From Jiella pacifica (GTDB lineage Bacteria > Pseudomonadota > Alphaproteobacteria > Rhizobiales > Rhizobiaceae), in NCBI RefSeq assembly GCF_010500815.1, contig NZ_JAAAMG010000001.1, positions 62,001-126,000 of the forward strand: a stretch of DNA of 64,000 nucleotides, given 5' to 3'. The position numbers and the translations under genes are program-made. A model generated the notes under the pieces. The model saw only the letters and a program-made list of their open reading frames with translations, did no database searches and had not been told where the DNA came from. Each line of letters starts with the position of its first letter. The first letter of the stretch is position 1. This document shows, one piece after another, positions 1 to 8,882 of this stretch.

Positions 1-443
1 GCCCCGATGTCATGGCCTCGATGCGTCTGCCGAGGAGGCTCGGGCCGGCTCGTCTTCAAGCTCCGGCCGCGCCGTCTCGGCATATCGATCCGCCCTGTCA
101 TCGACGCGCGCGGCGCGCGACGCAGCAGAGGCCGGTCGACGCGTCACTATAACAGAAGATAGCGGGAATACAGCCCGTCCCGGCAGGGGCGGCAGGCTGC
201 GTCGGCTGCCCTGCGTGACATGCTGGAACGTCCGGCCGCGAAGGCCGCCGGATCGTCACTCGAAATGAAGTATCGGCACAGATTCAAGCATCGAAACGAT
301 TAGAACGCGGTCAAACCCGACTTAATCGATTAAATTACTGATATCGTTAAGTTTTAATTGCGATAGTGCTTGCGGGTGACTGGGCCGTCGTCTATCTGTC
401 GTCAAATCCAGGGTGGGTCGAGCGAGTTTTCAGGAGGCGAGTG
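1..443. other. Gene-free region upstream of pckA
   Basis: I see no convincing coding sequence here. The first 270 bases are GC-rich. Bases 270-365 are clearly AT-rich, as expected for a promoter region, and hold the palindrome annotated separately at 322-333. A CAT at 11-13 could be the start codon of a divergent gene running off the left edge, but only four codons are visible. In several rhizobia chvI lies divergent to pckA, so this is possible but cannot be shown here. Confidence 0.5.
322..333. promoter_or_regulatory. Candidate LacI/GalR-type operator of pckA
   Basis: TTAATCGATTAA is a perfect 12-bp palindrome with a central CG, about 110 bases before the chosen pckA start and inside the only AT-rich stretch of the upstream region. 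Central-CG palindromes are typical of LacI/GalR-family operators, and in Sinorhizobium meliloti pckA is controlled by the LacI/GalR-family protein PckR. That this site is bound by a PckR orthologue is inference from position and shape. Confidence 0.4.
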
Positions 444-2054
444 GTGGATCAGATCGGGACGCGAAATCCGCAAGTCGGGATCGAAACGACGGGGCTGGAG
501 GGGCTTTCCTCCATCCGTTGGAACCTGCCGGAAGCCGAACTCGTCGAGATCGCCGTCAAGCGGGGCGAGGCGCGGCTGACCGCCCATGGCGCCCTCGTCG
601 CCACCACCGGCAAGCATACCGGCCGCTCCGCCAAGGACAAGTTCGTCGTCCGCGACGAGAATACTGAGCCGGCGGTGTGGTGGGACAACAACGCCGCGAT
701 GGAGCCGGAAGCCTTCGAGCGGCTCTACGAAGACTTCAAGGCCGCGGCGAAGGGCCGGGACCTCTTCGTTCAGGATCTCGTCGGCGGCGCCGATCCCGAA
801 AACGCCATCAATGTCCGCGTCGTCACCGAATATGCCTGGCACTCGCTGTTCATCCGCAATCTCCTGATCCGTCCCTCCGCCGAGGCGCTGAAGAGCTTCG
901 TGCCGGAGATGACGATCATCGACCTGCCGTCCTTCACCGCCGATCCGGAGCGGCACGGCTGCCGCTCCGAGACGGTCATCGCCTGCGACCTCAGCCGCAA
1001 CATCGTCCTGATCGGCGGCACCTCCTATGCCGGCGAAATGAAGAAGTCGGTGTTCACCGCGCTGAACTGGCGGCTGCCGGCGAACGGCGTCATGCCGATG
1101 CACTGTTCGGCGAATGTCGGCCCCGACGGCGACGGCGCGGTGTTCTTCGGCCTGTCGGGGACGGGCAAGACGACGCTTTCGGCCGATCCGCACCGCACCC
1201 TCATCGGCGACGACGAGCATGGCTGGGGCGAAAACGGCATCTTCAACTTCGAGGGTGGCTGCTACGCCAAGACCATTCGCCTCTCGGCCGAGGCGGAACC
1301 GGAGATCTTCGCCACCACCCGCCGGTTCGGCACCGTCCTGGAAAACGTCGTTCTCGACGAGAACCGCGTCCCCGACTTCGACGACGGCTCGCTGACCGAG
1401 AATACCCGCGCGGCCTACCCGCTGCACTTCATCGCCAATGCGTCGGAGACCGGCCGGGGCGGCCATCCGAAGAACGTCATCATGCTGACGGCCGACGCCT
1501 TCGGCGTCCTGCCGCCGATCGCCAGGCTGACCCCGGCCGAGGCGATGTATCACTTCCTGTCCGGCTACACCGCCAAGGTCGCCGGAACCGAAAAGGGCGT
1601 CACCGAACCGGAGGCGACGTTCTCGACATGCTTCGGCGCGCCCTTCATGCCACGCCATCCGAGCGAATACGGCAATCTCCTGCGCGATCTCATCGCCCGC
1701 CACGGCACCCATTGCTGGCTGGTCAACACCGGCTGGACGGGCGGGGCCTACGGGACCGGTAGGCGCATGCCGATCAAGGTGACGCGGGCGCTGCTCGCGG
1801 CCGCGCTCGACGGCAGCCTGAACGGGGCCGAGTTCCGAAACGACGCGAATTTCGGCTTCCAGGTGCCGGTGGCGGTCGAGGGTGTCGATCCGGGCATTCT
1901 CGACCCGCGCTCGACCTGGAGCGATGCGGCGGCCTACGACCGCCAGGCGGCCAAGCTGGTCTCGATGTTCCGGAAGAACTTCGAACGGTTCGCCGCCCAT
2001 GTCGACGAGCAGGTGGCACAGGCCGCGCCGGCCCTGCCGCTGGCAGCCGAGTAG
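444..2054 (+). CDS. pckA: Phosphoenolpyruvate carboxykinase (ATP)
   Basis: Converts oxaloacetate and ATP to phosphoenolpyruvate, CO2 and ADP, the entry step of gluconeogenesis from C4 acids; cytosolic. I chose the GTG at 444 because AGGAGG lies at 432-437 with a 6-base spacer, the resulting 536 residues match the usual family length, and the N-terminus DQIGTRNPQ resembles rhizobial PckA. The adjacent GTG at 441 is equally in frame, and upstream codons to 366 are open. Substrate loop [13 protein letters not shown] is near residue 55. The P-loop [10 protein letters not shown] is near residue 236 and GDDEHGWGE near 255, the metal- and nucleotide-binding signature of ATP-dependent enzymes rather than GTP-dependent ones. 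It stands alone, followed by a gene-free gap of about 300 bases. Confidence 0.96.
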   Translation: MDQIGTRNPQVGIETTGLEGLSSIRWNLPEAELVEIAVKRGEARLTAHGALVATTGKHTGRSAKDKFVVRDENTEPAVWWDNNAAMEPEAFERLYEDFKAAAKGRDLFVQDLVGGADPENAINVRVVTEYAWHSLFIRNLLIRPSAEALKSFVPEMTIIDLPSFTADPERHGCRSETVIACDLSRNIVLIGGTSYAGEMKKSVFTALNWRLPANGVMPMHCSANVGPDGDGAVFFGLSGTGKTTLSADPHRTLIGDDEHGWGENGIFNFEGGCYAKTIRLSAEAEPEIFATTRRFGTVLENVVLDENRVPDFDDGSLTENTRAAYPLHFIANASETGRGGHPKNVIMLTADAFGVLPPIARLTPAEAMYHFLSGYTAKVAGTEKGVTEPEATFSTCFGAPFMPRHPSEYGNLLRDLIARHGTHCWLVNTGWTGGAYGTGRRMPIKVTRALLAAALDGSLNGAEFRNDANFGFQVPVAVEGVDPGILDPRSTWSDAAAYDRQAAKLVSMFRKNFERFAAHVDEQVAQAAPALPLAAE

Positions 2055-2057
2055 AAC

Positions 2058-2094
2058 GAACGGGCGAGGGCGCCTCGGCGCGTCCGCCCGGTTC
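2058..2094 (+). terminator. Possible hairpin terminator after pckA
   Basis: GAACGGGCG (2058-2066) can pair with CGCCCGGTTC (2085-2094) with a one-base bulge, directly after the pckA stop codon. No T-run follows, so it may be only an RNA-stabilising hairpin or a Rho-dependent end. Confidence 0.3.
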
Positions 2095-2353
2095 GAACCA
2101 GACACCTTCCTGGGAGGGAACACGGCATCGGCTGGCGCTGCATCTGCAGCTGCCGGCCGGTGCCGAATGTATTTCCGGCGGGACCTGATCGTCCGGCTCG
2201 CGGCGATGTCGTAACGGCAAATCACAGGCGGCAAGGGCCGGGTTCGGACGATCGCCCTTCACGCGGTGCCCGCGTCGTGCTTCAGACTGTCCGACGGTAG
2301 CCGGCCCGCCCATCGGGGTCGCGGGCGCCGGCGGTTCGAAGACGGAAAAGGCG

Positions 2354-2788
2354 ATGGCCGAAACACGGGATCTCAGGATCAGCAATGCGGTCGTCCTGCC
2401 GGAGGCCGACCTCGAGGAGCAGTTTATCCGCGCTTCGGGCCCTGGCGGCCAGAACGTCAACAAGGTCTCGTCCGCCGTTCAATTGCGCTTCCTGGCCGGC
2501 CAGTGCGAGGTGATATCGCCTGAAGCGAAGCGCCGGCTCTACCGGCTGGCGGGACAGCGCGCGACCAAGGATGGCGACGTCCTGATCGAAGCGTCGCGCT
2601 TCCGCAGCCAGGATCGCAACCGCGAGGACGCGCGCGAAAGGCTGGCCGAACTGGTGCGCGAGGCTCTGCGCCCACCCCCGCCGCCGCGCAAGAAGACCCG
2701 GCCCTCGAAGGGGGCGGTCGAGCGGCGCATCAAGGAAAAGAAGGGCCGCTCGAAGATCAAGGCGATGCGGCGCTCCGTCGGCGACTGA
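2354..2788 (+). CDS. arfB: Alternative ribosome-rescue factor ArfB (YaeJ/ICT1 family)
   Basis: Predicted peptidyl-tRNA hydrolase that releases nascent chains from ribosomes stalled on non-stop messages. The 144-residue protein has the release-factor-like GPGGQNVNK motif, with GGQ at residues 31-33, and a long lysine/arginine-rich C-terminal tail (about residues 110-144). That tail is the feature of ArfB that inserts into the empty mRNA channel. Length and the absence of codon-recognition domains separate it from RF1/RF2. It is a single gene between pckA and a gene-free stretch. The ATG at 2354 fits the family N-terminus. Confidence 0.93.
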   Translation: MAETRDLRISNAVVLPEADLEEQFIRASGPGGQNVNKVSSAVQLRFLAGQCEVISPEAKRRLYRLAGQRATKDGDVLIEASRFRSQDRNREDARERLAELVREALRPPPPPRKKTRPSKGAVERRIKEKKGRSKIKAMRRSVGD

Positions 2789-3208
2789 ATGGGCTGGCGA
2801 CGTTTCGAGGACGTCTGCAACGGACGCTGGGGCGCATGTCTAACAGTTGCGGGCGCGATACGTCTGGGGCGCGGCGTGGATGCATCGCTCGGGCAGCGGC
2901 CACTTGACGCAGCCGGTAAGTATATCGACCGAGGATTCTCGATGTCGGCAGCGACGACATGCGGTTCCTTCCGCATATCGCGAGAATTATCGCAATTTTC
3001 CGAGGGGGTTCCATCGACATGAAAATATAATGGCGTCGGGCGTGTTTCGGAGCTGCAGTGATCTCTCGCTGCGGCCAAGTATGCATCGATGGCCGATAAA
3101 GAATGCGTGAAAGAAGTGCTCGGAAGCCGAGCAGGATCCCGTCTCGTAGCTTTGGCATCCTCCGCCGAGAGGGCACGATACGAACGTTTCAAACGGGAGA
3201 ATCCACCA
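2789..3208. other. Gene-free region upstream of the fasciclin gene
   Basis: No credible gene is seen; the short open frames lack family features and good ribosome sites. Bases 2930-3060 are AT-richer than the surroundings and include a small perfect hairpin, ATGCGG/CCGCAT at 2959-2976. The promoter of the following gene probably lies in the second half. Confidence 0.4.
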
Positions 3209-3799
3209 ATGTTGAAGTCCATGATCCGCGCCGCCGCCATCACGACGCTCGTCGCCGCCGGCTCGCTCGCCGTCGCGCCGGCCGCGCTTGCCCAGGATAC
3301 GACGCAGTCCGGTGACATGCCGATGGTCGGCGGTGCTCCGATGGATCCGCAGAAGACCATCGTCGAAAACGCCTCGCAGGCCGACAACCTGACCACGCTC
3401 GTCGCGGCCGTGAAGGCAGCCGGCCTGGCCGAGACGCTGAGCGGCGATGGTCCTTTCACCGTCTTCGCGCCGACCAACGCCGCCTTCGAGAAGCTGCCGG
3501 CGGGCACCGTCGACGAGCTCTTGAAGCCGGAGAACAAGGACAAGCTGACGAAGATCCTGACCTATCACGTGGTGCCGGCCAAGGCGACGTCCGAAGCCGC
3601 CATGCAGATGATCAAGGACGACGGCGGCAAGCATCCGGCCAAGACGGTCGAGGGCGAGGAAATCACCCTGTCGATGGATGGTGAGAACATCGTCGTGATG
3701 GACGCCTCGGGCAACACTGCAACGGTCACGCAGGCCGACGTCATGCAGTCGAACGGCGTCGTCCACGTCATCGACACCGTGCTGATGCCGAAGATGTAA
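3209..3799 (+). CDS. Secreted fasciclin (FAS1) domain protein
   Basis: A 196-residue exported protein with one FAS1 domain, a fold usually linked to adhesion or extracellular matrix binding; the exact role is unknown. The start at 3209 is preceded by GGGAGA at 3195-3200 and gives a clean signal peptide (positive start, hydrophobic core, cleavage expected after the ALA near residue 28). An upstream in-frame ATG at 3089 would bury the signal peptide. FAS1 hallmarks are FTVFAPTNAAFEKLP, then LTYHVVPAK, and VHVIDTVLMPK at the C-terminus. It appears monocistronic. Confidence 0.9.
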   Translation: MLKSMIRAAAITTLVAAGSLAVAPAALAQDTTQSGDMPMVGGAPMDPQKTIVENASQADNLTTLVAAVKAAGLAETLSGDGPFTVFAPTNAAFEKLPAGTVDELLKPENKDKLTKILTYHVVPAKATSEAAMQMIKDDGGKHPAKTVEGEEITLSMDGENIVVMDASGNTATVTQADVMQSNGVVHVIDTVLMPKM

Positions 3800-3816
3800 T
3801 CGCCGCCAGAAATCAT

Positions 3817-3846
3817 CCCGGTCGGTTGGCCACATTTCCGACCGGG
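3817..3846 (+). terminator. Hairpin terminator after the fasciclin gene
   Basis: CCCGGTCGG (3817-3825) and CCGACCGGG (3838-3846) form a perfect 9-bp stem with a 12-base loop, 17 bases after the stop codon. Only a short T-run (CTTTC) follows, so efficiency is uncertain. Confidence 0.5.
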
Positions 3847-4010
3847 AGGCTTTCGGGCGACGGGGGCGGGGCAGGGTGTAACAAGCCCCGCTCCGTCCCC
3901 GAACACATTCGTGAAGGGCCGCGGCGCCGCGAACGTTGGCGCCAGGCCGAAGACGCACCATCTCAATCCTCGTTCGGAAGAGATGGCGGGCTACGATGGA
4001 GCTGTTGGCG

Positions 4011-4517
4011 ATGATCAGACGCAATTTTCTCAAGGCCGGCCTTGCTGCCGGTGTCGCGGCAGTCGGTGCCGTGGCGCTGGGCCGCCAGGGGGCGGGCGCG
4101 GCCGAGGGCAAGTTTCCGGTGTCCCGCACCGAGGCGGAGTGGAAGAAGCTGCTTTCGCCGGACCAGTACGCCGTGCTTCGCCAGGAGGCGACGGAGCGGC
4201 CGTTCTCGAGCCCGCTGAACGACAACAAGAAGTCCGGCATCTACAGCTGCGCCGGCTGCGACACGGCGGTCTATTCGTCCGAGACGAAATTCGATTCGGG
4301 CACCGGCTGGCCGAGCTTCTGGGCGCCGATTTCCGACGAAGCCGTCGGCACGACGACCGACTACAAGCTGATCTATCCGCGCACCGAGGTCCATTGCGCC
4401 ACCTGCGGCGGCCATCTCGGGCATATCTTTAACGACGGCCCGAAGCCGACCGGCAAGCGCCACTGCCTCAACGGCGTCGCCCTGAAGTTCAAGCAGGGTG
4501 CTGCCCAGGCGTCGTGA
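4011..4517 (+). CDS. msrB: Peptide-methionine (R)-S-oxide reductase, Tat-exported
   Basis: Reduces methionine-R-sulfoxide in proteins. With the start at 4011 (GGAG at 3998-4001, 9-base spacer) the 168-residue protein begins MIRRNFLKAG, a twin-arginine (Tat) signal, and a hydrophobic stretch follows, so it should act in the periplasm. An in-frame ATG at 3996 would add five residues. Zinc-binding cysteines are C80/C83 (CAGC) and C129/C132 (CATC). The substrate loop GTGWPSFW is near residue 98, and the catalytic cysteine is C152 in KRHCLNG. No MsrA or membrane partner gene is adjacent. Periplasmic export of a stand-alone MsrB is known in other Alphaproteobacteria, but its reductant cannot be told from here. 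Confidence 0.94.
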   Translation: MIRRNFLKAGLAAGVAAVGAVALGRQGAGAAEGKFPVSRTEAEWKKLLSPDQYAVLRQEATERPFSSPLNDNKKSGIYSCAGCDTAVYSSETKFDSGTGWPSFWAPISDEAVGTTTDYKLIYPRTEVHCATCGGHLGHIFNDGPKPTGKRHCLNGVALKFKQGAAQAS

Positions 4518-4697
4518 CGCCGGCGCTGGATGCCGAGCTCGTTCTCTGCGAATGACGCCGGCCGTGCTCTCCGGTAATCCGTCGTTCCGGCTGGCTGCGT
4601 TGGCGCGGCCGATCGAGCGAGTACGAGAAGCACGTCTTCAACTCTTGGGAAGATTTTCGGCGCAGGATGACCTCGGGCAGCTTCGCTCGTGGCGAGC

Positions 4698-4726
4698 ATT
4701 GAAGCAGCACCCGGCCGTCGCCATAT
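4698..4726 (+). promoter_or_regulatory. Sigma-32 (RpoH)-like promoter of hsp20
   Basis: ATTGAA at 4698-4703 and CGCCATAT at 4719-4726 are separated by 15 bases. They match the heat-shock consensus CTTGAA / CCCCATNT with one mismatch in each element. Transcription would start near 4733, leaving a leader of about 64 bases before hsp20. Confidence 0.6.
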
Positions 4727-4732
4727 GATTGG

Positions 4733-4796
4733 TCGTGCGGACGGTGCCGCTGATGGGCCGTCGCCTGTGAAGTCGCTTGAACGAGGGCTTTGAACG
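4733..4796 (+). promoter_or_regulatory. Possible ROSE-like RNA thermometer in the hsp20 leader
   Basis: The leader can form GCG-g-ACGG / CCGT-CGC with one bulge in its first part. The last 25 bases contain TCGCT (4773-4777), which matches the U(U/C)GCU box of rhizobial ROSE elements, just before the ribosome site GAGGG (4783-4787). The box can pair weakly with that site through GC and GU pairs. ROSE elements are known to sit before rhizobial small heat-shock genes. The match here is short and has not been folded by computer. Confidence 0.35.
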
Positions 4797-5249
4797 ATGT
4801 CTCGTATGACGCCTTTCTCCAGCCCGTTGCTGCTCGGTTTCGACAGCGTCGAGAAGACGCTCGAACGAATTGCCAAGGGTGGTGACGGCTACCCGCCGTA
4901 CAACATTGAGCGGGTCCGCAAGGATCCTTCGCTCGATCGGGGCGAGGATTGCGACGTCGGGGACCTCATCCGCATCACGCTTGCCGTCGCCGGCTTCCTG
5001 CCGGAGGATCTCGAAGTGACCGTCGAGGAGAATCAACTCCTCATTCGCGGCCGCCAGAGCGATGATGACGGCGAACGGGAATACCTGCACCGCGGCATCG
5101 CTGCGCGGCAGTTCCAAAAGTGCTTTCTGCTTGCCGATGGCATGCGGGTGATCGGGGCCCAGCTGAAGAACGGGCTGCTACTGATCGATCTGGCGAAGCC
5201 TGAACCCGAACGCATCGTCAGGAGAATCGAGATCGCGGTCAACGAATGA
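4797..5249 (+). CDS. Small heat-shock protein, Hsp20/IbpA family
   Basis: ATP-independent holdase of 150 residues with an alpha-crystallin domain over roughly residues 35-140. The start MSRMTPFSSPLLLGFDSVEK is the usual IbpA-like N-terminus of rhizobial class-A small heat-shock proteins. Typical features include the ITLAVAGFLPEDLEVTVEEN strand region and LLIDLAKPEPE, the conserved end of the domain. The start is fixed by GAGGG 9 bases upstream. The next gene, a DUF1150 protein, begins 34 bases later and is probably co-transcribed. This pair recurs in Hyphomicrobiales. Confidence 0.93.
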   Translation: MSRMTPFSSPLLLGFDSVEKTLERIAKGGDGYPPYNIERVRKDPSLDRGEDCDVGDLIRITLAVAGFLPEDLEVTVEENQLLIRGRQSDDDGEREYLHRGIAARQFQKCFLLADGMRVIGAQLKNGLLLIDLAKPEPERIVRRIEIAVNE

Positions 5250-5283
5250 CCGGTTCTCGCGTTTGCCTTGAAAGGAGACGACC

Positions 5284-5538
5284 ATGACTGATCATGTTCC
5301 CGGCACCGCTGCCCCCTTCGACCTCGCCAACTTCGGCGAGGGGCAGATCGCCTATATGCGCCAGATGTCCTCGGACGAGATGCGCGCCCGGTTTCCCGCC
5401 GCCAAGTCGATCCAGCCCGGGCTGAAGCTCTGGGCACTGTTCGGCGCCGACGGGACCCCGCTGGCCGTCTCCGACGATCGCTCCAGCATTCTGGCCAGCG
5501 CTTCGCAGAACGAACTGCTGACCGTCAGCCTGCACTGA
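5284..5538 (+). CDS. DUF1150 family protein
   Basis: An 84-residue cytosolic protein of unknown function. It matches the DUF1150 pattern: an N-terminal segment ending in GQIAYMR, a central GLKLWALFGADGTPLAVSDD, and a short C-terminus. AAGGAG lies just before the ATG at 5284. It follows hsp20 in the same direction, an arrangement I recall as common in rhizobia, which suggests a role tied to heat shock or protein quality control. No catalytic residues or membrane segments are seen. Confidence 0.85.
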   Translation: MTDHVPGTAAPFDLANFGEGQIAYMRQMSSDEMRARFPAAKSIQPGLKLWALFGADGTPLAVSDDRSSILASASQNELLTVSLH

Positions 5539-5911
5539 CGACGGAATTGGCTTGGCGACGACCCGATCGAGGTCGCCGCCGAGCGATCTTGTGCGACCGG
5601 CCTGCGGCCCGGGACAGGAAACCTGCGAGCCAAGGCGCCAACGCGCCCGCCCACACATCGCAACTTCGGCGCGATGCGGGGGACAAGACGCAAAATGTGA
5701 TGCGGACGGAAGCGCCATTTTCATCGGCTCTTGACACGATCTGTGGCTTCCGCGAGCCGGGTTTCGTCTCTCGGGGCCGGAACGGGCAACAGGCCTCCGC
5801 TCAGCTCGGCGCCCAGCTCGCGGGAAGCGCCAGGCTACCCTGAAAGAGAGGGTGGGCACGGGTCGGCTTTTCCTCCCACGCCACCGGTGACGACACAACT
5901 TCCTTCGTCGC
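5539..5911. other. Gene-free region between DUF1150 and frcA
   Basis: It lies between two converging units. I see no gene; the short open frames are arginine/proline-rich shadows. A small hairpin (ACCCT/AGGGT around 5836-5852) could help terminate either unit, but there is no T-run. Confidence 0.4.
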
Positions 5912-6697
5912 TCAGGCCGCCATCATCGACGTTTCGGGCTTCTTCGCGCCGGTCATCAGAGCAACGGCGTCGTTCATCGTGGCCATCTTCGGGTCTATGA
6001 CGCAGAGCCGCTTGCCGAGGCGGTGGACGTGGATACGGTCGGCGACCTCGAACACATGCGGCATGTTGTGCGAGATCAGGACGATCGGCATGCCGCGGGA
6101 GCGGACGTCCTGGATCAATTCCAGAACTTTCCGCGACTCCTTCACGCCCAGCGCCGCCGTCGGCTCGTCGAGAATGATCACCTTGGAGCCGAAGGCCGCG
6201 GCCCGCGCCACGGCGACACCCTGGCGCTGCCCGCCGGACAGCGTCTCCACCGCCTGGGCGATGTTCTGGATGGTCATCAGCCCGAGTTCGGAGAGCTTGT
6301 CTCGCGCGATGCGCTCCATCGCCTTGCGGTCGAGCATCCGGAGATATTTCCCGGCAAAGCCGCTTTTGCGGATCTCGCGGCCGAGGAACATGTTGTCGGC
6401 GATCGACAGGGCCGGCGAGAGGGCGAGGTTCTGATACACCGTCTCGATGCCGGCCTCCCGCGCCTCCATCGGCGAGGTGAAGTGGACGACCTCGCCGTTC
6501 AAGCGGATTTCCCCGGCGTCGGGTACGACGGCGCCTGAAAGGGTCTTGATCAGGGACGACTTGCCGGCGCCGTTGTCGCCGATGACCGCGAGGATCTCGC
6601 CGGGATAGAGATCGAAGTCGGCATGATCGATTGCGGTGACGCGGCCGTAGTTCTTGACGATGTTGCGGCCTGAAAGGGTGGGCTGCCGGGCGCTCAT
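5912..6697 (-). CDS. frcA: Fructose-type sugar ABC transporter, ATP-binding subunit
   Basis: ATPase of a carbohydrate (CUT2) importer, 261 residues with a single nucleotide-binding domain, as in rhizobial FrcA and unlike the two-domain RbsA type. Walker A GDNGAGKSS is at 40-48, the signature LSGGQRQG at 153-160, Walker B VIILDEP at 173-179, and ISHN gives the switch histidine. The start at 6697 has GGAGG 8 bases upstream and overlaps the frcC stop (ATGA), indicating translational coupling. It is the last gene of frcB-frcC-frcA. The frcK sugar kinase that follows in Sinorhizobium is absent. Fructose specificity is inferred from similarity and the divergent ROK regulator; related monosaccharides are possible. 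Confidence 0.86.
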   Translation of the reverse strand: MSARQPTLSGRNIVKNYGRVTAIDHADFDLYPGEILAVIGDNGAGKSSLIKTLSGAVVPDAGEIRLNGEVVHFTSPMEAREAGIETVYQNLALSPALSIADNMFLGREIRKSGFAGKYLRMLDRKAMERIARDKLSELGLMTIQNIAQAVETLSGGQRQGVAVARAAAFGSKVIILDEPTAALGVKESRKVLELIQDVRSRGMPIVLISHNMPHVFEVADRIHVHRLGKRLCVIDPKMATMNDAVALMTGAKKPETSMMAA

Positions 6698-7779
6698 GCC
6701 GATATCCTCCGGATCCATTGGTCGAGTGCGACCGCCAGAATGATCAGACAGCCGGAAGCGAAGAGAACCCATTGCGGATCGGCGCCGGCGAGCTTCAGCC
6801 CGGTCGCGAAGGTGCCGACGGTGAGGGCGCCGAAGAGCGAGCCGAGGATCGTGCCGCGGCCGCCGAAGAGCGACGTGCCGCCGATCACCACGGCGGCGAT
6901 CGAATCGAGGTTGGCCTCGGCGAAGGAGGACGGCGAGATCGAGCCGACGCGGCCGATCGCGGCCCAGGCGGCGAAGGCCGCGATGAAGCCGGCGACGACG
7001 TAGACCGAAAAGATCACCTTGTCGGAGCGCACGCCGGCGAGGTCCGCCGCTTCCTTGTCGTCGCCCACGGCATAGACGTGCCGCCCCCAGGCCGTCAGCC
7101 GCATGATGTAGGAAAAGACGGCGAAGATCGCGACCATGAGGACGACGGCGTAGATCACCGGCGCCCCGAGGATGGTCAGGTCCCAGCCGCCGATCGAGAC
7201 GCGCTCCCCGAACAGCTTGAGAAGCGGCGCGGTGGTGTCGATGGCCTGGCTGCGGATCGATTGGGAGCCGGTATAGAGATAGACGGTGGCGAGGACGATC
7301 TGCCACATGCCGAGCGTGACGATGAAGGGCGGCAGCTTCACGCGCGTCACGAGCAGGCCGGAGACGGCGCCGAGACCCATCCCGACGCCGAAGCCGCCGA
7401 GAAGGGCGACGGGCGCGGGCAGGCCATAGGTCACCGCGAGATGGCCCATGGCGACATAGGAAAGAACCATCACGGCGCCGATCGACAGGTCGATGCCGGC
7501 CGTCAGGATTACCAGCGTCTGCGCGCAGGCGAGGATGCCGACGATGGAGACCTGCTCGAGCGTGATCTTGATGGCGAGGCCGGTGATCAGCCGCCCGTCC
7601 GTGGCGATGGCGAAGACCACGACGGAAGCGAGCAGGATGAGAACCGGGACGAGCGTCGGATTGTTGTGGAGCAGATGCTGGATCTGTCCGATCAGCGAGC
7701 GCTTCGGCCGATCGAATACGGGGCTGCTCGTGTCTGCGTCACGAGCTGAGCGCTCGTGATCTGTCGATTGGCTGACCAT
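6694..7779 (-). CDS. frcC: Fructose-type sugar ABC transporter, permease
   Basis: Inner-membrane permease of 361 residues in the RbsC/FrcC family. A polar N-terminus of about 40 residues is followed by about ten hydrophobic segments and the family motif AGIDLSIGAVMVLS near residue 100. GGTSLFGGRGTILGSLFGAL near the C-terminus is the cytoplasmic loop that contacts the ATPase. The end overlaps frcA by four bases, and the start lies about 80 bases after the frcB stop. It should form a homodimer with two FrcA subunits. Confidence 0.88.
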   Translation of the reverse strand: MVSQSTDHERSARDADTSSPVFDRPKRSLIGQIQHLLHNNPTLVPVLILLASVVVFAIATDGRLITGLAIKITLEQVSIVGILACAQTLVILTAGIDLSIGAVMVLSYVAMGHLAVTYGLPAPVALLGGFGVGMGLGAVSGLLVTRVKLPPFIVTLGMWQIVLATVYLYTGSQSIRSQAIDTTAPLLKLFGERVSIGGWDLTILGAPVIYAVVLMVAIFAVFSYIMRLTAWGRHVYAVGDDKEAADLAGVRSDKVIFSVYVVAGFIAAFAAWAAIGRVGSISPSSFAEANLDSIAAVVIGGTSLFGGRGTILGSLFGALTVGTFATGLKLAGADPQWVLFASGCLIILAVALDQWIRRISA

Positions 7780-7862
7780 CCTCGCCTCTTTCGCTGGAGA
7801 AGCGGCGCGCCCCCGATGAGGCGCGCCTGCCGTCTCGACTGGGGTTCAGTCTCGCAACGGGA

Positions 7863-8882
7863 TCACCCCCAGCAGCGATCGAGACCCTCCGCGACGGAAA
7901 TCGACGGCACGCCGTCGACGGGCTTGTCGGTGACGAGATTGACGCCGGTATTGGTGAAGTCGAGGCCTTCCGAAGCCTTCGGCTTCTCCCCGGTCTCGGC
8001 GAATTTGGCGATCGCCTGGATGCCGAGCCGGGCCATGTCGAGCGGATATTGCTGCGACGTCGCGCCGATGACCCCGTCCTGGACGTTCTTGACGCCCGGG
8101 CAGCCGCCGTCGACCGAGACGATCAGGACGTCGCCGGCCCGGCCTGCCGACTGCAGCGCCTCGTAGGCACCGGCCGCCGCCGGCTCGTTGATCGTGTAGA
8201 CGACGTTGATCTCGGGATCCTGCAGGAGAAGGTTCTCCATTGCCCGAAGACCGCCTTCCTCGTTGCCCTGGGTCACCTCGTGACCGACGACGCGCGGGTC
8301 GGTCTCGTCGCCCCAGCGGCTCTTGTCTGCGGTGTCGATGCCGAAGCCCTCGAGAAAGCCCTGATCGCGCAGGACGCCGACGGTCGGCTGGCTCTCGTTC
8401 AGATCGAGCATGGCGATCTTGGCGTTTTCCGGATCCTCGACGCTCGCCTTCGCCCAGGCGCCGATCAGCCGGCCGGCCTCGAAATTGTCGGTCGCGAAGG
8501 TCGCATCGGCGGCATCGACCGGGTCGAGCGGGGTGTCGAGTGCGATGACCAGGATGCCGCGATCGCGGGCACGCTTGACGACGTCGGTGATGGCCGAGGT
8601 ATCCGAAGCGGTGATCAGGATGCCCTTCGCCCCGTTGGCGATGCAGGTCTCGACGGCGTTGACCTGGCTTTCGTGGTCGCCGTCGACCTTGCCGGCATAG
8701 GACGACAGCCGGATGCCGAGCTTCTCGGCTTCGGCGGTGGCGCCTTCCTTCATCTTGACGAAAAACGGGTTGATGTCCGTCTTGGTGATCAGGCAGGCGC
8801 CGATGTCGGCAGCCGAGGCCGGAACGGCGAATGCGGCGCCCGAAGCCAGGATCGAACCGGCGATGAGAGTGCGGATGTTCAC
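7863..8882 (-). CDS. frcB: Fructose-type sugar ABC transporter, periplasmic binding protein
   Basis: Periplasmic sugar receptor (Peripla_BP_4/RbsB fold), 339 residues. I chose the GTG at 8882: GGAGG lies 9 bases upstream and the protein then begins with a signal peptide ending ASA near residue 22. Upstream in-frame codons would add an arginine-rich, signal-less extension. The mature protein starts [20 protein letters not shown], close to rhizobial FrcB. Later motifs include ITASDTSAI and [17 protein letters not shown]. It is the first gene of frcBCA and, as usual for receptors, is likely the most strongly expressed. Confidence 0.88.
   Translation of the reverse strand: MNIRTLIAGSILASGAAFAVPASAADIGACLITKTDINPFFVKMKEGATAEAEKLGIRLSSYAGKVDGDHESQVNAVETCIANGAKGILITASDTSAITDVVKRARDRGILVIALDTPLDPVDAADATFATDNFEAGRLIGAWAKASVEDPENAKIAMLDLNESQPTVGVLRDQGFLEGFGIDTADKSRWGDETDPRVVGHEVTQGNEEGGLRAMENLLLQDPEINVVYTINEPAAAGAYEALQSAGRAGDVLIVSVDGGCPGVKNVQDGVIGATSQQYPLDMARLGIQAIAKFAETGEKPKASEGLDFTNTGVNLVTDKPVDGVPSISVAEGLDRCWG

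Noticed and set aside
1-13. Start codon of a divergent gene (possibly chvI) at the left edge
   Set aside because: Only four codons are visible and the upstream GAGG is only two bases from the ATG. Position is suggestive but not evidence.
2081-2100. tRNA T-loop-like GGTTCGAACC
   Set aside because: No acceptor stem, anticodon arm or CCA-compatible end can be built around it.
402-2234. Long open frame antisense to pckA
   Set aside because: Shadow of a clearly conserved gene; Arg/Asp/Gly/Val-rich with no motifs.
5547-5843. 98-codon frame after DUF1150
   Set aside because: Arg/Pro/Ala-rich, with no ribosome site and no recognisable features.
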